Source: Chitinophagaceae bacterium (GTDB taxonomy: Bacteria; Bacteroidota; Bacteroidia; Chitinophagales; Chitinophagaceae). Taken from it: 64,000 nt of DNA. Location of the stretch: assembly GCA_947447465.1 (NCBI GenBank), contig CANFKE010000006.1, positions 62,001 through 126,000 on the forward strand. Reading direction: 5' to 3'. A model generated the notes under the pieces. The model did not search any database, had not been told where the DNA came from, and saw only the letters and a list, made by a program, of their open reading frames with translations. Shown one piece after another: positions 54,011 through 63,705 of this stretch. Each line of letters opens with the position of its first letter. Position 1 is the stretch's first letter. A program made the position numbers and the translations under genes.

Positions 54011-56833
54011 CTATGACTCAGGATAGAGTATAGCAGTGAACTCATTATTGTTAGTGAATAACTTCTTCGCCGCTTCTTGTACATCAGCAGGAGTCAGCTT
54101 ATTCAGGTATGTTTCGTAGTTCAGTATTCTGTCCTTATCTCTTCCCCAGAAAATAGCTCCGGTCATTTTTTCAGCCCAGTACTTATTTTCCTTTATTTCA
54201 GTCTTATACTTTTCAATCCACTGGCTCTTTACCTTATCCAGGTCTTTAGCATCAGGACCCTTGTCCTTCAGGTTTTGGATCTCTTCCTTAGCAGCAGCAA
54301 GCAGTTTATCTACGTTCTCAGGTCCGCATGGCAGAGCCAACTGTATGGTATAGCGCTCATAAGGCTCTTTTGCCATGCTGCCATTAAAGCCACCACCATA
54401 GATAGCGCCCATCTTTTCACGCATCTCTTCTATTACCTTAATATTCAGGATCTCGGCTACAGCCTTAGTTCTCAGAGACATATCTTCTGTATAAGGCAAC
54501 TCGCCTGAGTAGATAGTAAGAATGAGGCTCTTCTTTTCTTTTCCTTTATGAACAGACATCTGGGTGGTGCCCTTTATAGCACGTACACCATTGTCTTTGT
54601 AAGCTACTGCTTTGTTCTTTGCAGGTATGCTACCAAGGTATGTTTCCAGAAGAGGTATTGCTGTTTCCGGCTTAACATTTCCTACAAGGAAGAAGTGATA
54701 ACCATCCGCGCTACCAAACTCATCGCTGTATATCTGTATCGCTCTGTCCAGGTTTATTTTGTCAAAGTCTTCTTTCTTAGGGAAGGCAGTACGTGCCAGA
54801 GGATTGTTATTGAATAGCACCCTCAGCATTGTGTCGGCAAATGCAGCCTGAGGATTACCAGTGATGAACTGCAGCATAGAAGTTGACTTGTCTTTATATG
54901 CCTTGAACAGAGCCTCATCTTTACGTGGCTGCATGATCTGCAGGTATAACAATTGCAGCATTGGCTCGAAATCCTTAACAGTACTGCTGCATTTTACTTC
55001 GTCATTGATCTCACTGATGGTCATTGCGGCTTCAATTTTCTTGCCTGCAAGTATCTTTTCGATCTCAGTAGGGTCGTAACTACCATAACCCATATTGTCC
55101 ATGATCTCGGTAGCAAACTTTACGTTGTTCTTGTCCTCAACACCGTAGTTGTTAGAACCACCTTTTTTGATACCGGTCATCAGGATCTCATCGCTTTTGA
55201 AGTCAGTTGGCTTGATGGTTACTTTAATACCATTACTCAATGTGTAAGTAGTAGCACCAAAGCCGTCTTCCAACTGTTGACTAACTACTTTACCTGCTAC
55301 AGGCTTAGTGCTCATCAATGAAGCCGCTACTTTCTTTTCTTCATCTTTCTTTACTACTTGTTTGAAGCTCTTGGTGGTCATCGCCAGCAATTCCTTATCA
55401 GAAGGGAACTTCAACTCAGCTTTATCAGGTCCTGTAATAAGCGTAAAGGTGTTAGGGCTTGCAGTCCACCTCTTGATAGCTGCATTAACTTCTGCAGTAG
55501 TGATGCCGGCTAGCATTGTTTTGTGGTAGTTATATTCGTTGGCAATTCCCGGGTAGGCCTCTCCGTTCAAAAATGCACGGATATATTCCTCAACATAGCT
55601 TTTGCTGTCAGTGGTCGTTCTTTCATTATAAGCTTTTTCCAGACCGCTGAGCATGTTCTTACGTGCTACTTCCAGTTCATTATTGTTGAAGCCAAACTGC
55701 TTTATCTTCAGTAATATCCCTGTAGCTGCATTAAGCGCTGTAGCAACATTGTCGGCACTGATGCCGGTAGATATAGTAAAGCATTCATAGCCGTGAATAA
55801 GATTGTCGGTGCCTGCATAGCCATAAGGGAATGGCGGTTCAGCACTCTGTGTGAGTTCTGCCATACGACGGTTGATCATCTGAATGGCCAGGTTACGAAC
55901 CAAACTGTTTCTGTAGTCGCCGATGGTCTTATCTTCTGCCTTTTTGGTGTAAGGGAACATAATAGTAAGCTCAGCGTTAGTAGCTTCCTTATCTGTCACC
56001 ACCATAGCTTCAGGCATTTTGCGCGCTACTACATCTACATATTTGCGCGGACGTTCGTTTGCCGGATTCTTGATACTGCCAAAGTGCTTCATGATCATTG
56101 CCTTAGCAGTAGCAACATCTATATCACCAACTACTATTACCGCCTGAAGATCAGGGCGATACCAATCGTGGTAAAAGCTGCGAATGGTCTCATACTTGAA
56201 CGTCTTCAGAATGTCATCTTTACCAATTGGCAGACGCTGAGCATATAGAGAGCCGGAAGCCAGTTTTGGAAAGTATTTCTTCAGCATGCGGTCGTCAGCA
56301 CCTTTTCCAAGTCGGCTTTCTTCTAATACAACACCGCGCTCTTCGTCGATATCTTTATCTGTCAGTAATGCATTGTGTGCCCAGTCCTCGATGATCTGGA
56401 AACCTTTTTCGAGGTTGCCCGGCTTATCTGTAGGGATAGGCAGGATATATACTGTCTGGTCAAATGCGGTATAGGCATTGAGGTCGGCACCGAACTCCAC
56501 GCCTATAGATTGCAGGTAGCTAACGAGTTCATTCTTCTGGAAGTTCTTTGTTCCGTTGAAGTTCATGTGCTCCATAAAGTGAGCAAGGCCAAGCTGCTGC
56601 TCATTCTCCAGAATAGCTCCTGCCTTCACAGCCAGACGAAGTTCTACCTTATTGGCAGGTTTGTGGTTATTACGGATGTAAAAAGTCAAACCATTTTCCA
56701 GTTTGCCGGTTACAACATCGGGGTCTTTGGGAAGTGGTGCTTTCAGGTCCTGGGCGTAAGAAATACCCGGTAATGCTGCCGCAATGGCAATACATACTGC
56801 TGTACTTCGCAGATAGTAAATAATGTGTTTCAT
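54011..56833 (-). CDS. M16 family zinc metalloprotease (pitrilysin-like), exported
   Basis: 940 residues. A signal peptide (STAVCIAIAAALPGISYA) precedes QDLKAPL. The inverted zinc motif HFMEH is at 85-89, with the distal glutamate in DEERGVVLEESRLG near 160-170. The first M16 unit covers about 40-480, with a substrate-recognition domain containing YGYAGTDNLIHGYECF. A second, catalytically empty M16 pair spans about 520-940 (LSNGIKVTIKPTDFKSDEIL). Probably a periplasmic or surface peptidase degrading peptides; the substrate is unknown. Single gene with its own terminator. Confidence 0.92.
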   Translation of the reverse strand: MKHIIYYLRSTAVCIAIAAALPGISYAQDLKAPLPKDPDVVTGKLENGLTFYIRNNHKPANKVELRLAVKAGAILENEQQLGLAHFMEHMNFNGTKNFQKNELVSYLQSIGVEFGADLNAYTAFDQTVYILPIPTDKPGNLEKGFQIIEDWAHNALLTDKDIDEERGVVLEESRLGKGADDRMLKKYFPKLASGSLYAQRLPIGKDDILKTFKYETIRSFYHDWYRPDLQAVIVVGDIDVATAKAMIMKHFGSIKNPANERPRKYVDVVARKMPEAMVVTDKEATNAELTIMFPYTKKAEDKTIGDYRNSLVRNLAIQMINRRMAELTQSAEPPFPYGYAGTDNLIHGYECFTISTGISADNVATALNAATGILLKIKQFGFNNNELEVARKNMLSGLEKAYNERTTTDSKSYVEEYIRAFLNGEAYPGIANEYNYHKTMLAGITTAEVNAAIKRWTASPNTFTLITGPDKAELKFPSDKELLAMTTKSFKQVVKKDEEKKVAASLMSTKPVAGKVVSQQLEDGFGATTYTLSNGIKVTIKPTDFKSDEILMTGIKKGGSNNYGVEDKNNVKFATEIMDNMGYGSYDPTEIEKILAGKKIEAAMTISEINDEVKCSSTVKDFEPMLQLLYLQIMQPRKDEALFKAYKDKSTSMLQFITGNPQAAFADTMLRVLFNNNPLARTAFPKKEDFDKINLDRAIQIYSDEFGSADGYHFFLVGNVKPETAIPLLETYLGSIPAKNKAVAYKDNGVRAIKGTTQMSVHKGKEKKSLILTIYSGELPYTEDMSLRTKAVAEILNIKVIEEMREKMGAIYGGGFNGSMAKEPYERYTIQLALPCGPENVDKLLAAAKEEIQNLKDKGPDAKDLDKVKSQWIEKYKTEIKENKYWAEKMTGAIFWGRDKDRILNYETYLNKLTPADVQEAAKKLFTNNNEFTAILYPES

Positions 56834-57052
56834 ATAGTGCGTTAAGATTCAGCTAAAGTATTGCGTTTTTAAATTACTGCATAATTAATGGCTGCTAAAA
56901 GGCATATTTTAACATTCGGAACTGAAGGTGCGTGTGGTGATCTTAAATGTGTTTTTTGCTTGTTTTATATACCGATCACTGAAAATCAGAACAGTATGTG
57001 CAGGATGTTACAACTGCATTTTGTTGTACCTTGCCTGACTAGCTACCCCTGA

Positions 57053-58909
57053 ATGAAAAAAGTTTTGGCCACTGCTGTATTCGCCTGCTCGCTGGTTGTG
57101 AGTATATGGTTCTTTGCTTTATATGGTAAGGGCTCTTACCCGTTCTTTGGTGATTCTATGGGCTATTATATGTATCTGCCCACTACATTCATCTACCACA
57201 ATCATAAAGCACTGGACTGGCTACCTCACGACAAGGGCATACGTAAGCCAATATTCAACATAGTTGCGGCGATGAGTAAGGATGCGGTAAGAACACCCAA
57301 AGGTTATATCATCAATAAGTACACCTATGGCGTTGCTGCGCTGGAGTTACCATTCTTCTTCATTGCACATGGCTATGAACGACTTACCGGTGGCGATGCC
57401 AATGGTTATTCAGGTACCTATATCGTTTTGCTGCAGATAGGGACACTTTTCTATGCCTGTCTTGGTTTAATGTTGTTATATCTTATACTGCGGCAGTTTT
57501 ACGACAAGCCGATATCCCTGATGACAATATCGGTAATATTAGTCGGGACCAACTTTTTTTGGTTTGCGTTGTTGCAGAGCAGCATGGCGCATATCCCTGT
57601 ATTCTTTCTCTACACATTGCTTATATATGGCACGATGCGCCTGCACCGGCAGCCACAACTTAGGTGGTTCGTTATTGCTGCACTTTCGGCAGGTATGATA
57701 ACCGTAATAAGGCCCACAGACATTATTTGCCTGCTCATACCCCTACTCTATAATGTGTATAGTTTGCAGGATGCAAAAGAAAAGGTGGCCTTTTTGAAAA
57801 ACAATATCCGTAAAATCGGTTTTTTCATTGTTGCTTTTGTATTACCCATCATACCGCAAATGCTGTACTGGAAAAAATTTGCAGGTAGTTTTTTCTACTA
57901 TAGTTATGCCGGGGAAGGCTTTAACTGGACACACCCTAAGATAATTGATGGTATGTTTGGTTTTGCCAATGGCTGGCTGATCTATACTCCGGTAATGGTG
58001 TTTGCTCTTGTAGGATTACTGTTTGTACGCAATTACAGATCGCTTACATTACCTCTATTTATTATCCTGCCGGTGTATATATACATCACCTACAGTTGGC
58101 ATTGCTATAATTATATCAACGGATTGGGCTCCAGACCTATGATTCATCTATATCCGCTACTGGCCATAGCTTTCGCTGCATTGCTGCAATATATAGTAAG
58201 TAGTAATGCTGGCGTGAAAGTAATTGCAGGTACACTTATACTATTGTGCGTTGGTGTTAACGTGAGTTATAGCATACAGCAGGCAAAGGGGATATTGGTA
58301 AGTGAAGAATCGAACAGGGTATATACTATTCATATGTTGTTTAAAACGCATGCCAGCTATAATGATCTTGTGACTTATGATGTGCAACAGGTGCAACCCC
58401 GGGAATCGCAATTGCAGCGTATAGCAACTATTGCCTGTAATGATTATGATGACTCATTATCTACGCACTTTATAAGAGATAATAATTCAGGGCATGGTAT
58501 GGCTTATCACATGGCGGCTGATGAAGAATATCACCCTTATGCAATAGAGGTAAAGTACGATACAGGTCTATTTAAAGGCGCACAATGGATAAAGTGCAGT
58601 GGAAACTTTGAGTGTACCCAACAGTACCTTTATTTTAAACACCTCCTTGTGTTGGATATTTTGAACAAGGAAAGCACCAAATACTGGTATGGCTGCAAAA
58701 TTGATAATAAGATAGGCCTGATAGGCGACACTCTGCCAACCGTGGAATATACCTTAGATCATCTGTTGCTGAATAAATGGAGTCAAGTGTCTTTTTTTGT
58801 AAGAGTGCCATCTGACCTTAAAACCGGGGATCGTCTGCGTCTGTATGTATGGAACATTGGCAAGCAGGAGTTATTATTTGACAATGTTTGCCTGAGCATC
58901 TATAAGTAA
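57053..58909 (+). CDS. Large multi-pass membrane protein, GT-C-like glycosyltransferase candidate
   Basis: 618 residues with about ten hydrophobic helices in the first ~410 residues and a soluble C-terminal ~200. The first loop contains FFGDSMGYYMYLPTTFIYH, an acidic motif after helix 1 like that of GT-C enzymes. Later VIRPTDIICLLIPLLY and SWHCYNYINGLGSRPMIHLY also resemble the bacterial dolichyl-mannosyltransferase-like families. The C-terminal part looks like a beta-rich carbohydrate-binding-type domain, but I cannot name it. No operon partner; it converges on recO. Function is inferred from topology only. Confidence 0.65.
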   Translation: MKKVLATAVFACSLVVSIWFFALYGKGSYPFFGDSMGYYMYLPTTFIYHNHKALDWLPHDKGIRKPIFNIVAAMSKDAVRTPKGYIINKYTYGVAALELPFFFIAHGYERLTGGDANGYSGTYIVLLQIGTLFYACLGLMLLYLILRQFYDKPISLMTISVILVGTNFFWFALLQSSMAHIPVFFLYTLLIYGTMRLHRQPQLRWFVIAALSAGMITVIRPTDIICLLIPLLYNVYSLQDAKEKVAFLKNNIRKIGFFIVAFVLPIIPQMLYWKKFAGSFFYYSYAGEGFNWTHPKIIDGMFGFANGWLIYTPVMVFALVGLLFVRNYRSLTLPLFIILPVYIYITYSWHCYNYINGLGSRPMIHLYPLLAIAFAALLQYIVSSNAGVKVIAGTLILLCVGVNVSYSIQQAKGILVSEESNRVYTIHMLFKTHASYNDLVTYDVQQVQPRESQLQRIATIACNDYDDSLSTHFIRDNNSGHGMAYHMAADEEYHPYAIEVKYDTGLFKGAQWIKCSGNFECTQQYLYFKHLLVLDILNKESTKYWYGCKIDNKIGLIGDTLPTVEYTLDHLLLNKWSQVSFFVRVPSDLKTGDRLRLYVWNIGKQELLFDNVCLSIYK

Positions 58910-59034
58910 CGTGTTTGCCTGTATGTATAAGATTTGATTGCTAACAGGTATGTCGCCCATTGGTCGGAAACTTACATTCGTACGTTCATATCCTTTTATT
59001 GATAATTCATCATGCTGAATTGTTTTGTAGGGGA

Positions 59035-59077
59035 CTAATGGTCTTTGACTATGGCTAGGTCGAGACCAAAGATCATA
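59035..59077. repeat. Intergenic imperfect palindrome (copy C)
   Basis: TGGTCT and AGACCA arms, extended as ATGGTCTTTGACT and the complement of ATGATCTTTGGTC, sit between the convergent membrane-protein gene and recO. It shares the ATnnTCTTTG word and its flanks with the palindromes at 28582 and 34762. Similarity is short, so family membership is tentative. Confidence 0.4.
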
Positions 59078-59083
59078 CCGTTA

Positions 59084-59815
59084 TCAGTGAAGTATTGCTT
59101 GTAATACCTGAAGTGATCTGATATTTCCCATATGCTGACTGTGGCGTTGCAGAAATGCTATATACCATTCGGTGAGGCGCATACGCATAGCTGCACTCAT
59201 TTCGGTGAGCTCGAGCGTATTGTAGTTATCTGTATCGATGAGTTGACTAAGCATCCGACAATCATCGTCAGACATGAAAGGTGCTAATGCAGGTGAGTTG
59301 TGTGTGTATCCGCCCTCCTGAAGATTAAGGTGAGGTGTTTCAGAAGAGTAACTGCCCTTAAGGTCAAATCCCAGTTCACGACTGCAATTGATCATAAAGA
59401 ATAAAGGGAAATTGGCTACTTGTCTTTGTGGTGCTTTGTCGAGTGTTGTAAAATAATCAAAAGCAAAGTCGAAGAGATCGGGAAGTGGCGCCGAATCGGG
59501 TAGCAGTCGCAGCAATACTTCAACAGAGAAAAGCGCTACACTGTTTTTTATTACATCCTGTAAAATAGACTGATAAATGACAGCAGGTTGGTATTCACGC
59601 ATCCGCTGCATATTTTTCATAGGCTGATGGTAGATGACCATGTCCAGCAGCATGCCCGGTTGTAAAAGTCCTGAACGGTTGCGAGAGGCTTTTACACTTC
59701 GCACACCCTGCACCATATATGGTTGTACCCCATATAGCGATGTAAATATGGTGGTGATCAGACTGGTGTCGCCATACTTTACTGAACGGAGTACTATGCC
59801 TTGGGTATTGTGCAT
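59084..59815 (-). CDS. recO: DNA repair protein RecO
   Basis: 243-residue recombination mediator that helps load RecA with RecR. The N-terminal OB fold begins MHNTQGIVLRSVKYGDTSLI and includes YGVQPYMVQGVRSVKASRNR and LLQPGMLLDMVIY. An alpha-helical C-terminal domain follows. The zinc-finger cysteines of longer RecOs are not apparent, as in other Bacteroidota members. It is downstream of porZ on the same strand with a 97-nt gap; this recO-porZ pairing fits what I recall for the phylum. Confidence 0.9.
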   Translation of the reverse strand: MHNTQGIVLRSVKYGDTSLITTIFTSLYGVQPYMVQGVRSVKASRNRSGLLQPGMLLDMVIYHQPMKNMQRMREYQPAVIYQSILQDVIKNSVALFSVEVLLRLLPDSAPLPDLFDFAFDYFTTLDKAPQRQVANFPLFFMINCSRELGFDLKGSYSSETPHLNLQEGGYTHNSPALAPFMSDDDCRMLSQLIDTDNYNTLELTEMSAAMRMRLTEWYIAFLQRHSQHMGNIRSLQVLQAILH

Positions 59816-59912
59816 TGAGTAGTGAAGGTACGAAAATGACGACTGACTTATGTGTGTTTGTCCATGTTCAGAACGCCATCAATACTGCAGTTTAGCTGTT
59901 GTTAGTCTGATT

Positions 59913-62201
59913 TTAATTCATGAATACCATCTTGCCGGCATAGGTTTGAGATCCATCTGCATTGGTGGCGAAGATGAGATAAACACCCGATTGTGGTCTG
60001 TGGCCCTTATAGTCGATTCCATTCCATACCGCTTGTCCGCCAAGTGCTACTGTACGATATACGAGTTGGCCGTTGATATCAGTGATACGTACGTCGGCAT
60101 TTTGGGTCAGTCCTTTTATAGCAATAGTTCCTTTATATCCGCTTGGTACAGGATTGGGGAAGGTAACAACATTACTATTCGACTCACTGCCCTCGGTTGC
60201 TGTACTCCTGTAGCACATAAGCCCTGCATCTGTACCTATATAAACGTCGCCTGTAACCTTGTCAACTGTGATCTTACGTATCTTATTGGATGGCAATGGG
60301 CTGTTATCTACTGTGAAACGGTAAATGATGCTGCTGTTGCCTGCATCCGGAGATAGCAGCCATACACCATTGCTTGTACCTATCCATTTACGGTTAGCAC
60401 CATCAACAGCAATAGTCTGTATATTCTCTCCGGCAAAAAGGTAGCCGGCGTATTTGTCGTATTGTACGATGGGTATCTCTACATCAGTACGTTGGGTAAG
60501 ACTGCTCGATGCGTTATAGAGTATGCCAATACCATTTGCAGTACCTATCCAAAGGTTATCGCTCTTGTCAATGGCAATACATGAAACATTATTGTCAGGC
60601 AGATTACCTGCACCGGTACCTGTAGATAGATGGTAGATATCATCATCGGAAGCGTCACTGAGTGTATTCTTCGTATCATATCCCATAACGCCACCTTTAT
60701 TGAGACATACATACCATACGTGTCCTGCATTGTCGAATGTCAGAGGTCCGCCGGAATGTAAATAAGGTCGTGGGATGTTGACATTATATTTATACCAGTT
60801 AGCGGTAGCTTTTTCGCGAACATATAGTTCATCGAACGAGCCGTACATACTTATCCATAAATTATCGTTCTGGTCGATGCCGGTACCCACCACCGGATAG
60901 AAATTCAGGCCACTATTGGGTACGCTTATTCCAAGTGGAGAGCCTTCTTTGTAAATATGAAAGGAGTCATTACTCTTCAACTCGAACAGCCCGTCTGTAA
61001 AGGATCCTGCGTATAATGTACCATCTTTCTCATCTTTAGTGATGCTGACGAAATCGTACATTTTATAGCTGATAGGTGAGCCGTTATCTCTGTTGAATAA
61101 TTTCCATTTCCCATTGTTTAGATTAGAAAATCCACTTCCACTGGAGTTCCAGATGAAACCATCGTCGTAACCTCCGTGTGCTATCCATAGATCTTTATTA
61201 TTGGCATAGAGGTCATAACTGTATGGGTCTGTAGGACCATCAGGGTGAGCATAATATTGCAGGTCGTCTTTAGCTCGTTTCGCCAGGCCTTTAAACATAT
61301 TGCCTATCCATATTGAGCTGTCCATAAGTTGTACTACCTGAGCTACGCTGTCCTGAGTATGAACAGAATCGATGATTTTGTAGTTGAGGTCCATCATTCT
61401 TAGGTCGCTCCACCTCCCAATAAAAAGTTGATTATACCCCGGGTCGATATTAGAAATGGGTGCGACACTAGTGAATACAGTATGTGCAGTATCATTCATG
61501 AGTACAAATACGGAGTAACTGGTCATCATGAACAGTTTATCGCCAACTGTTGCTAAAGATGTGAAACTATGCACACTATCTACCTTTTCCCATGCCTGAA
61601 AGTCTTGCAGTTGCGGGCTGTTCTTAGGTGCTCTGAACAATCCTGAAGGTGTTGCGGCGTAATAGTAAGTGCCCATGCCTGTAAAGCCTTTGATAGGTAC
61701 TAACTGATTATTGGAAAAGAATTGATAAGTTTCTTCAAAATTTTGCTCTTCCATGTTAATGACCACAATACCCAGAGATGTGCTGAGGTATGCTTTACCA
61801 TTCTCGGTATAGATGCGATAAACGGTCTTATTGCCCGCTACGGTTTTGAGTTTGAAATCGGGAATGTTGTAAAAGGTATTGTTTTTGAACAGATCTATAT
61901 TCCCATTAGTATATACCAAAATGACTGTGCCGGTAACATTATCATATGCTACACATTGCATTCCGATGTCTGACATGCCGTTTACTTTACTGAATGCTGT
62001 TTTTTCATCAGTCAGGGTGTTCTCAACAAAGAAGGCTTGTTTACAAATTGTGTATATGTTGATGCCATCTGTTGCAACACCCATGCAAGTGTTGTAAGGC
62101 AAGAGAGAGCTCCAATAGCCTATCGGCTTATCCTGTGCATTTGCCAATAGTGAGTAAAAAAGAAATGCAATAAGTGTGTATATGTGTTTCTTGAAATTCA
62201 T
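59913..62201 (-). CDS. porZ: Type IX secretion protein PorZ
   Basis: 762 residues. A signal peptide (IYTLIAFLFYSLLANA) precedes QDKPIGYWSSLLPYN. Two seven-bladed-type propellers of the two-component-regulator kind follow (repeats such as NVSCIAIDKSDNLWIGTANG and IQTIAVDGANRKWIGTSNG). The C-terminus is a sorting-domain-like module (TFPNPVPSGYKGTIAIKGL, ADVRITDINGQLVYR, SGVYLIFATNADG). This order and length match PorZ, the surface component of the attachment complex that modifies type IX cargo. The position next to recO supports the call. A generic propeller protein is the alternative. Confidence 0.85.
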   Translation of the reverse strand: MNFKKHIYTLIAFLFYSLLANAQDKPIGYWSSLLPYNTCMGVATDGINIYTICKQAFFVENTLTDEKTAFSKVNGMSDIGMQCVAYDNVTGTVILVYTNGNIDLFKNNTFYNIPDFKLKTVAGNKTVYRIYTENGKAYLSTSLGIVVINMEEQNFEETYQFFSNNQLVPIKGFTGMGTYYYAATPSGLFRAPKNSPQLQDFQAWEKVDSVHSFTSLATVGDKLFMMTSYSVFVLMNDTAHTVFTSVAPISNIDPGYNQLFIGRWSDLRMMDLNYKIIDSVHTQDSVAQVVQLMDSSIWIGNMFKGLAKRAKDDLQYYAHPDGPTDPYSYDLYANNKDLWIAHGGYDDGFIWNSSGSGFSNLNNGKWKLFNRDNGSPISYKMYDFVSITKDEKDGTLYAGSFTDGLFELKSNDSFHIYKEGSPLGISVPNSGLNFYPVVGTGIDQNDNLWISMYGSFDELYVREKATANWYKYNVNIPRPYLHSGGPLTFDNAGHVWYVCLNKGGVMGYDTKNTLSDASDDDIYHLSTGTGAGNLPDNNVSCIAIDKSDNLWIGTANGIGILYNASSSLTQRTDVEIPIVQYDKYAGYLFAGENIQTIAVDGANRKWIGTSNGVWLLSPDAGNSSIIYRFTVDNSPLPSNKIRKITVDKVTGDVYIGTDAGLMCYRSTATEGSESNSNVVTFPNPVPSGYKGTIAIKGLTQNADVRITDINGQLVYRTVALGGQAVWNGIDYKGHRPQSGVYLIFATNADGSQTYAGKMVFMN

Positions 62202-62406
62202 AGACCAATTGAAGTGCCAAATTTATTACAAATAACGGACAGGTGACGTTAATATTGCCCGTAGAGTGAATCCAAACAGGGTGTTTTTCGCCAAATGAGA
62301 TAAAGTCAATGTAAAATTCCGGAGGCCTGATGAGGTTCGACCATATTAGCTGTAATGAAAAGGATACGATTGGTACAAAATGCGATTAACCAATTATCTT
62401 TACTCA

Positions 62407-63234
62407 ATGGATAACAGCCGTCCTATAGGTATTTTCGATTCGGGTTATGGAGGATTGACCATCTTTAAGAGTATTGCCGCAATGATGCCGCAGTATGACT
62501 ATATCTATCTAGGAGATAATGCCCGTGCACCCTATGGCAACCGATCTTTTGAGACCGTGCATGAATACACACTGCAATGTGTAGAGTGGTTTTTCGAGAT
62601 GGGGTGTCCGCTGGTAATACTTGCTTGTAATACAGCATCGGCCAAGGCGTTGAGGACAATACAACAACAAGATCTGCCCGGAATTGATGCCAGTAAGCGA
62701 GTGTTGGGCGTGATACGGCCAAGCGCTGAGGTGATAGGCAATTATACAGTATCCCGATCCATTGGCGTATTGGGTACTCGGGGAACGGTAAACTCCGGAT
62801 CATATGAGATCGAGATCAACAAATTCTTTCCGGATGTAAGGGTATATTCCAAAAGCTGTCCGATGTGGGTACCCATTATAGAGAATGGGGAATATGCATC
62901 GGCAGGTGCTGACTATTTTGTGGAGCGATATCTTCATGAATTGATGACAGAGGCACCGGAAATAGATACAATACTGCTGGCTTGCACACATTATCCGTTA
63001 TTGATAGACAAAATAAGAAAGTATTTGCCTGATCATGTGAAGATAGTTGCGCAGGGAGAGATAGTGGCAGATAGTCTGTCGGCCTACCTGATAAAGCACG
63101 CTGAGATGGCTGCCAGGCTTACGAATGGTAGAAGCATGAGATTTTATACAACAGATGATACCGTAGATTTTGACCATCATGGCACTGCATTTTTCGGGCG
63201 ACAAGTGAGGTCGGAGATGGTACACTTGAAATAA
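62407..63234 (+). CDS. murI: Glutamate racemase
   Basis: Cytosolic enzyme making D-glutamate for peptidoglycan; 275 residues. From the ATG at 62407 the protein opens MDNSRPIGIFDSGYGGLTIF, with active-site Asp11 and Ser12. The two catalytic cysteines are Cys74 (VILACNTASAKAL) and Cys193 (LLACTHYPLL). An ATG nine codons upstream (62380) is possible but adds residues not typical of the family. It ends beside a convergent terminator shared with the next gene. Confidence 0.95.
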   Translation: MDNSRPIGIFDSGYGGLTIFKSIAAMMPQYDYIYLGDNARAPYGNRSFETVHEYTLQCVEWFFEMGCPLVILACNTASAKALRTIQQQDLPGIDASKRVLGVIRPSAEVIGNYTVSRSIGVLGTRGTVNSGSYEIEINKFFPDVRVYSKSCPMWVPIIENGEYASAGADYFVERYLHELMTEAPEIDTILLACTHYPLLIDKIRKYLPDHVKIVAQGEIVADSLSAYLIKHAEMAARLTNGRSMRFYTTDDTVDFDHHGTAFFGRQVRSEMVHLK

Positions 63235-63235
63235 T

Positions 63236-63262
63236 AAAAAGCGGCTCAGATGGCCGCTTCTT
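63236..63262. terminator. Shared terminator between murI and the next minus-strand gene
   Basis: AAGCGGC (63239-63245) pairs with GCCGCTT (63253-63259). T-rich runs follow on the plus strand and A runs on its other side give T runs on the minus strand. The 3' arm lies inside the last codons of the minus-strand gene ending at 63246. Confidence 0.85.
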
Positions 63263-63704
63263 TCTTTTCCTTTCTTGTTTTTATAATGTGCTTTACTCCT
63301 TTGTAGGTGAGCTCTATAGCTTTCCATTTGAGGTAGCCTGTGATCAGTTCGAAAGCTACAGATCTTGCTACTTTTTTCACTTTAGCCCCCATTGGTTCCT
63401 GATAAGGTTCTGCAGACACGAAGTTCTTACTTGTCTTTTTCTTCTCCGCAACTCTCGCCAATCTGTTTTGTATCAGACCGATCAGCGGGGCTATTAATGG
63501 ATTAGAAACAGGGAGCAAACTAAGCAGTGAAGTTATATTGAAGCCACCTGCGGTGTCTTCATCCTTCCCATCAGGTTGCTTATTCATGAGGGACTGCAAA
63601 GAGAAGAACTCTTGTTCGTCGAGTTCTTTCAGCTGCTTCCTGAGCTTTTTTCGCTCCATATCCAGCGCCTTCATGCTGTTGATCTCCTTAGGGTAGAGCT
63701 TCAT
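63246..63704 (-). CDS. Small basic protein, unknown function
   Basis: 152 residues. The N-terminal ~40 residues are highly charged and probably helical (KKLRKQLKELDEQEFFSLQS). A hydrophobic stretch (SLLSLLPVSNPLIAPLIGLI, about 60-80) and a basic helical C-terminus (YKGVKHIIKTRKEKKEAAI) follow. I do not recognise a family. It begins 1 nt after the stop of the holin-like gene and is likely its operon partner. An envelope-associated role is plausible, but not shown. Confidence 0.65.
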   Translation of the reverse strand: MKLYPKEINSMKALDMERKKLRKQLKELDEQEFFSLQSLMNKQPDGKDEDTAGGFNITSLLSLLPVSNPLIAPLIGLIQNRLARVAEKKKTSKNFVSAEPYQEPMGAKVKKVARSVAFELITGYLKWKAIELTYKGVKHIIKTRKEKKEAAI

Positions 63705-63705
63705 G

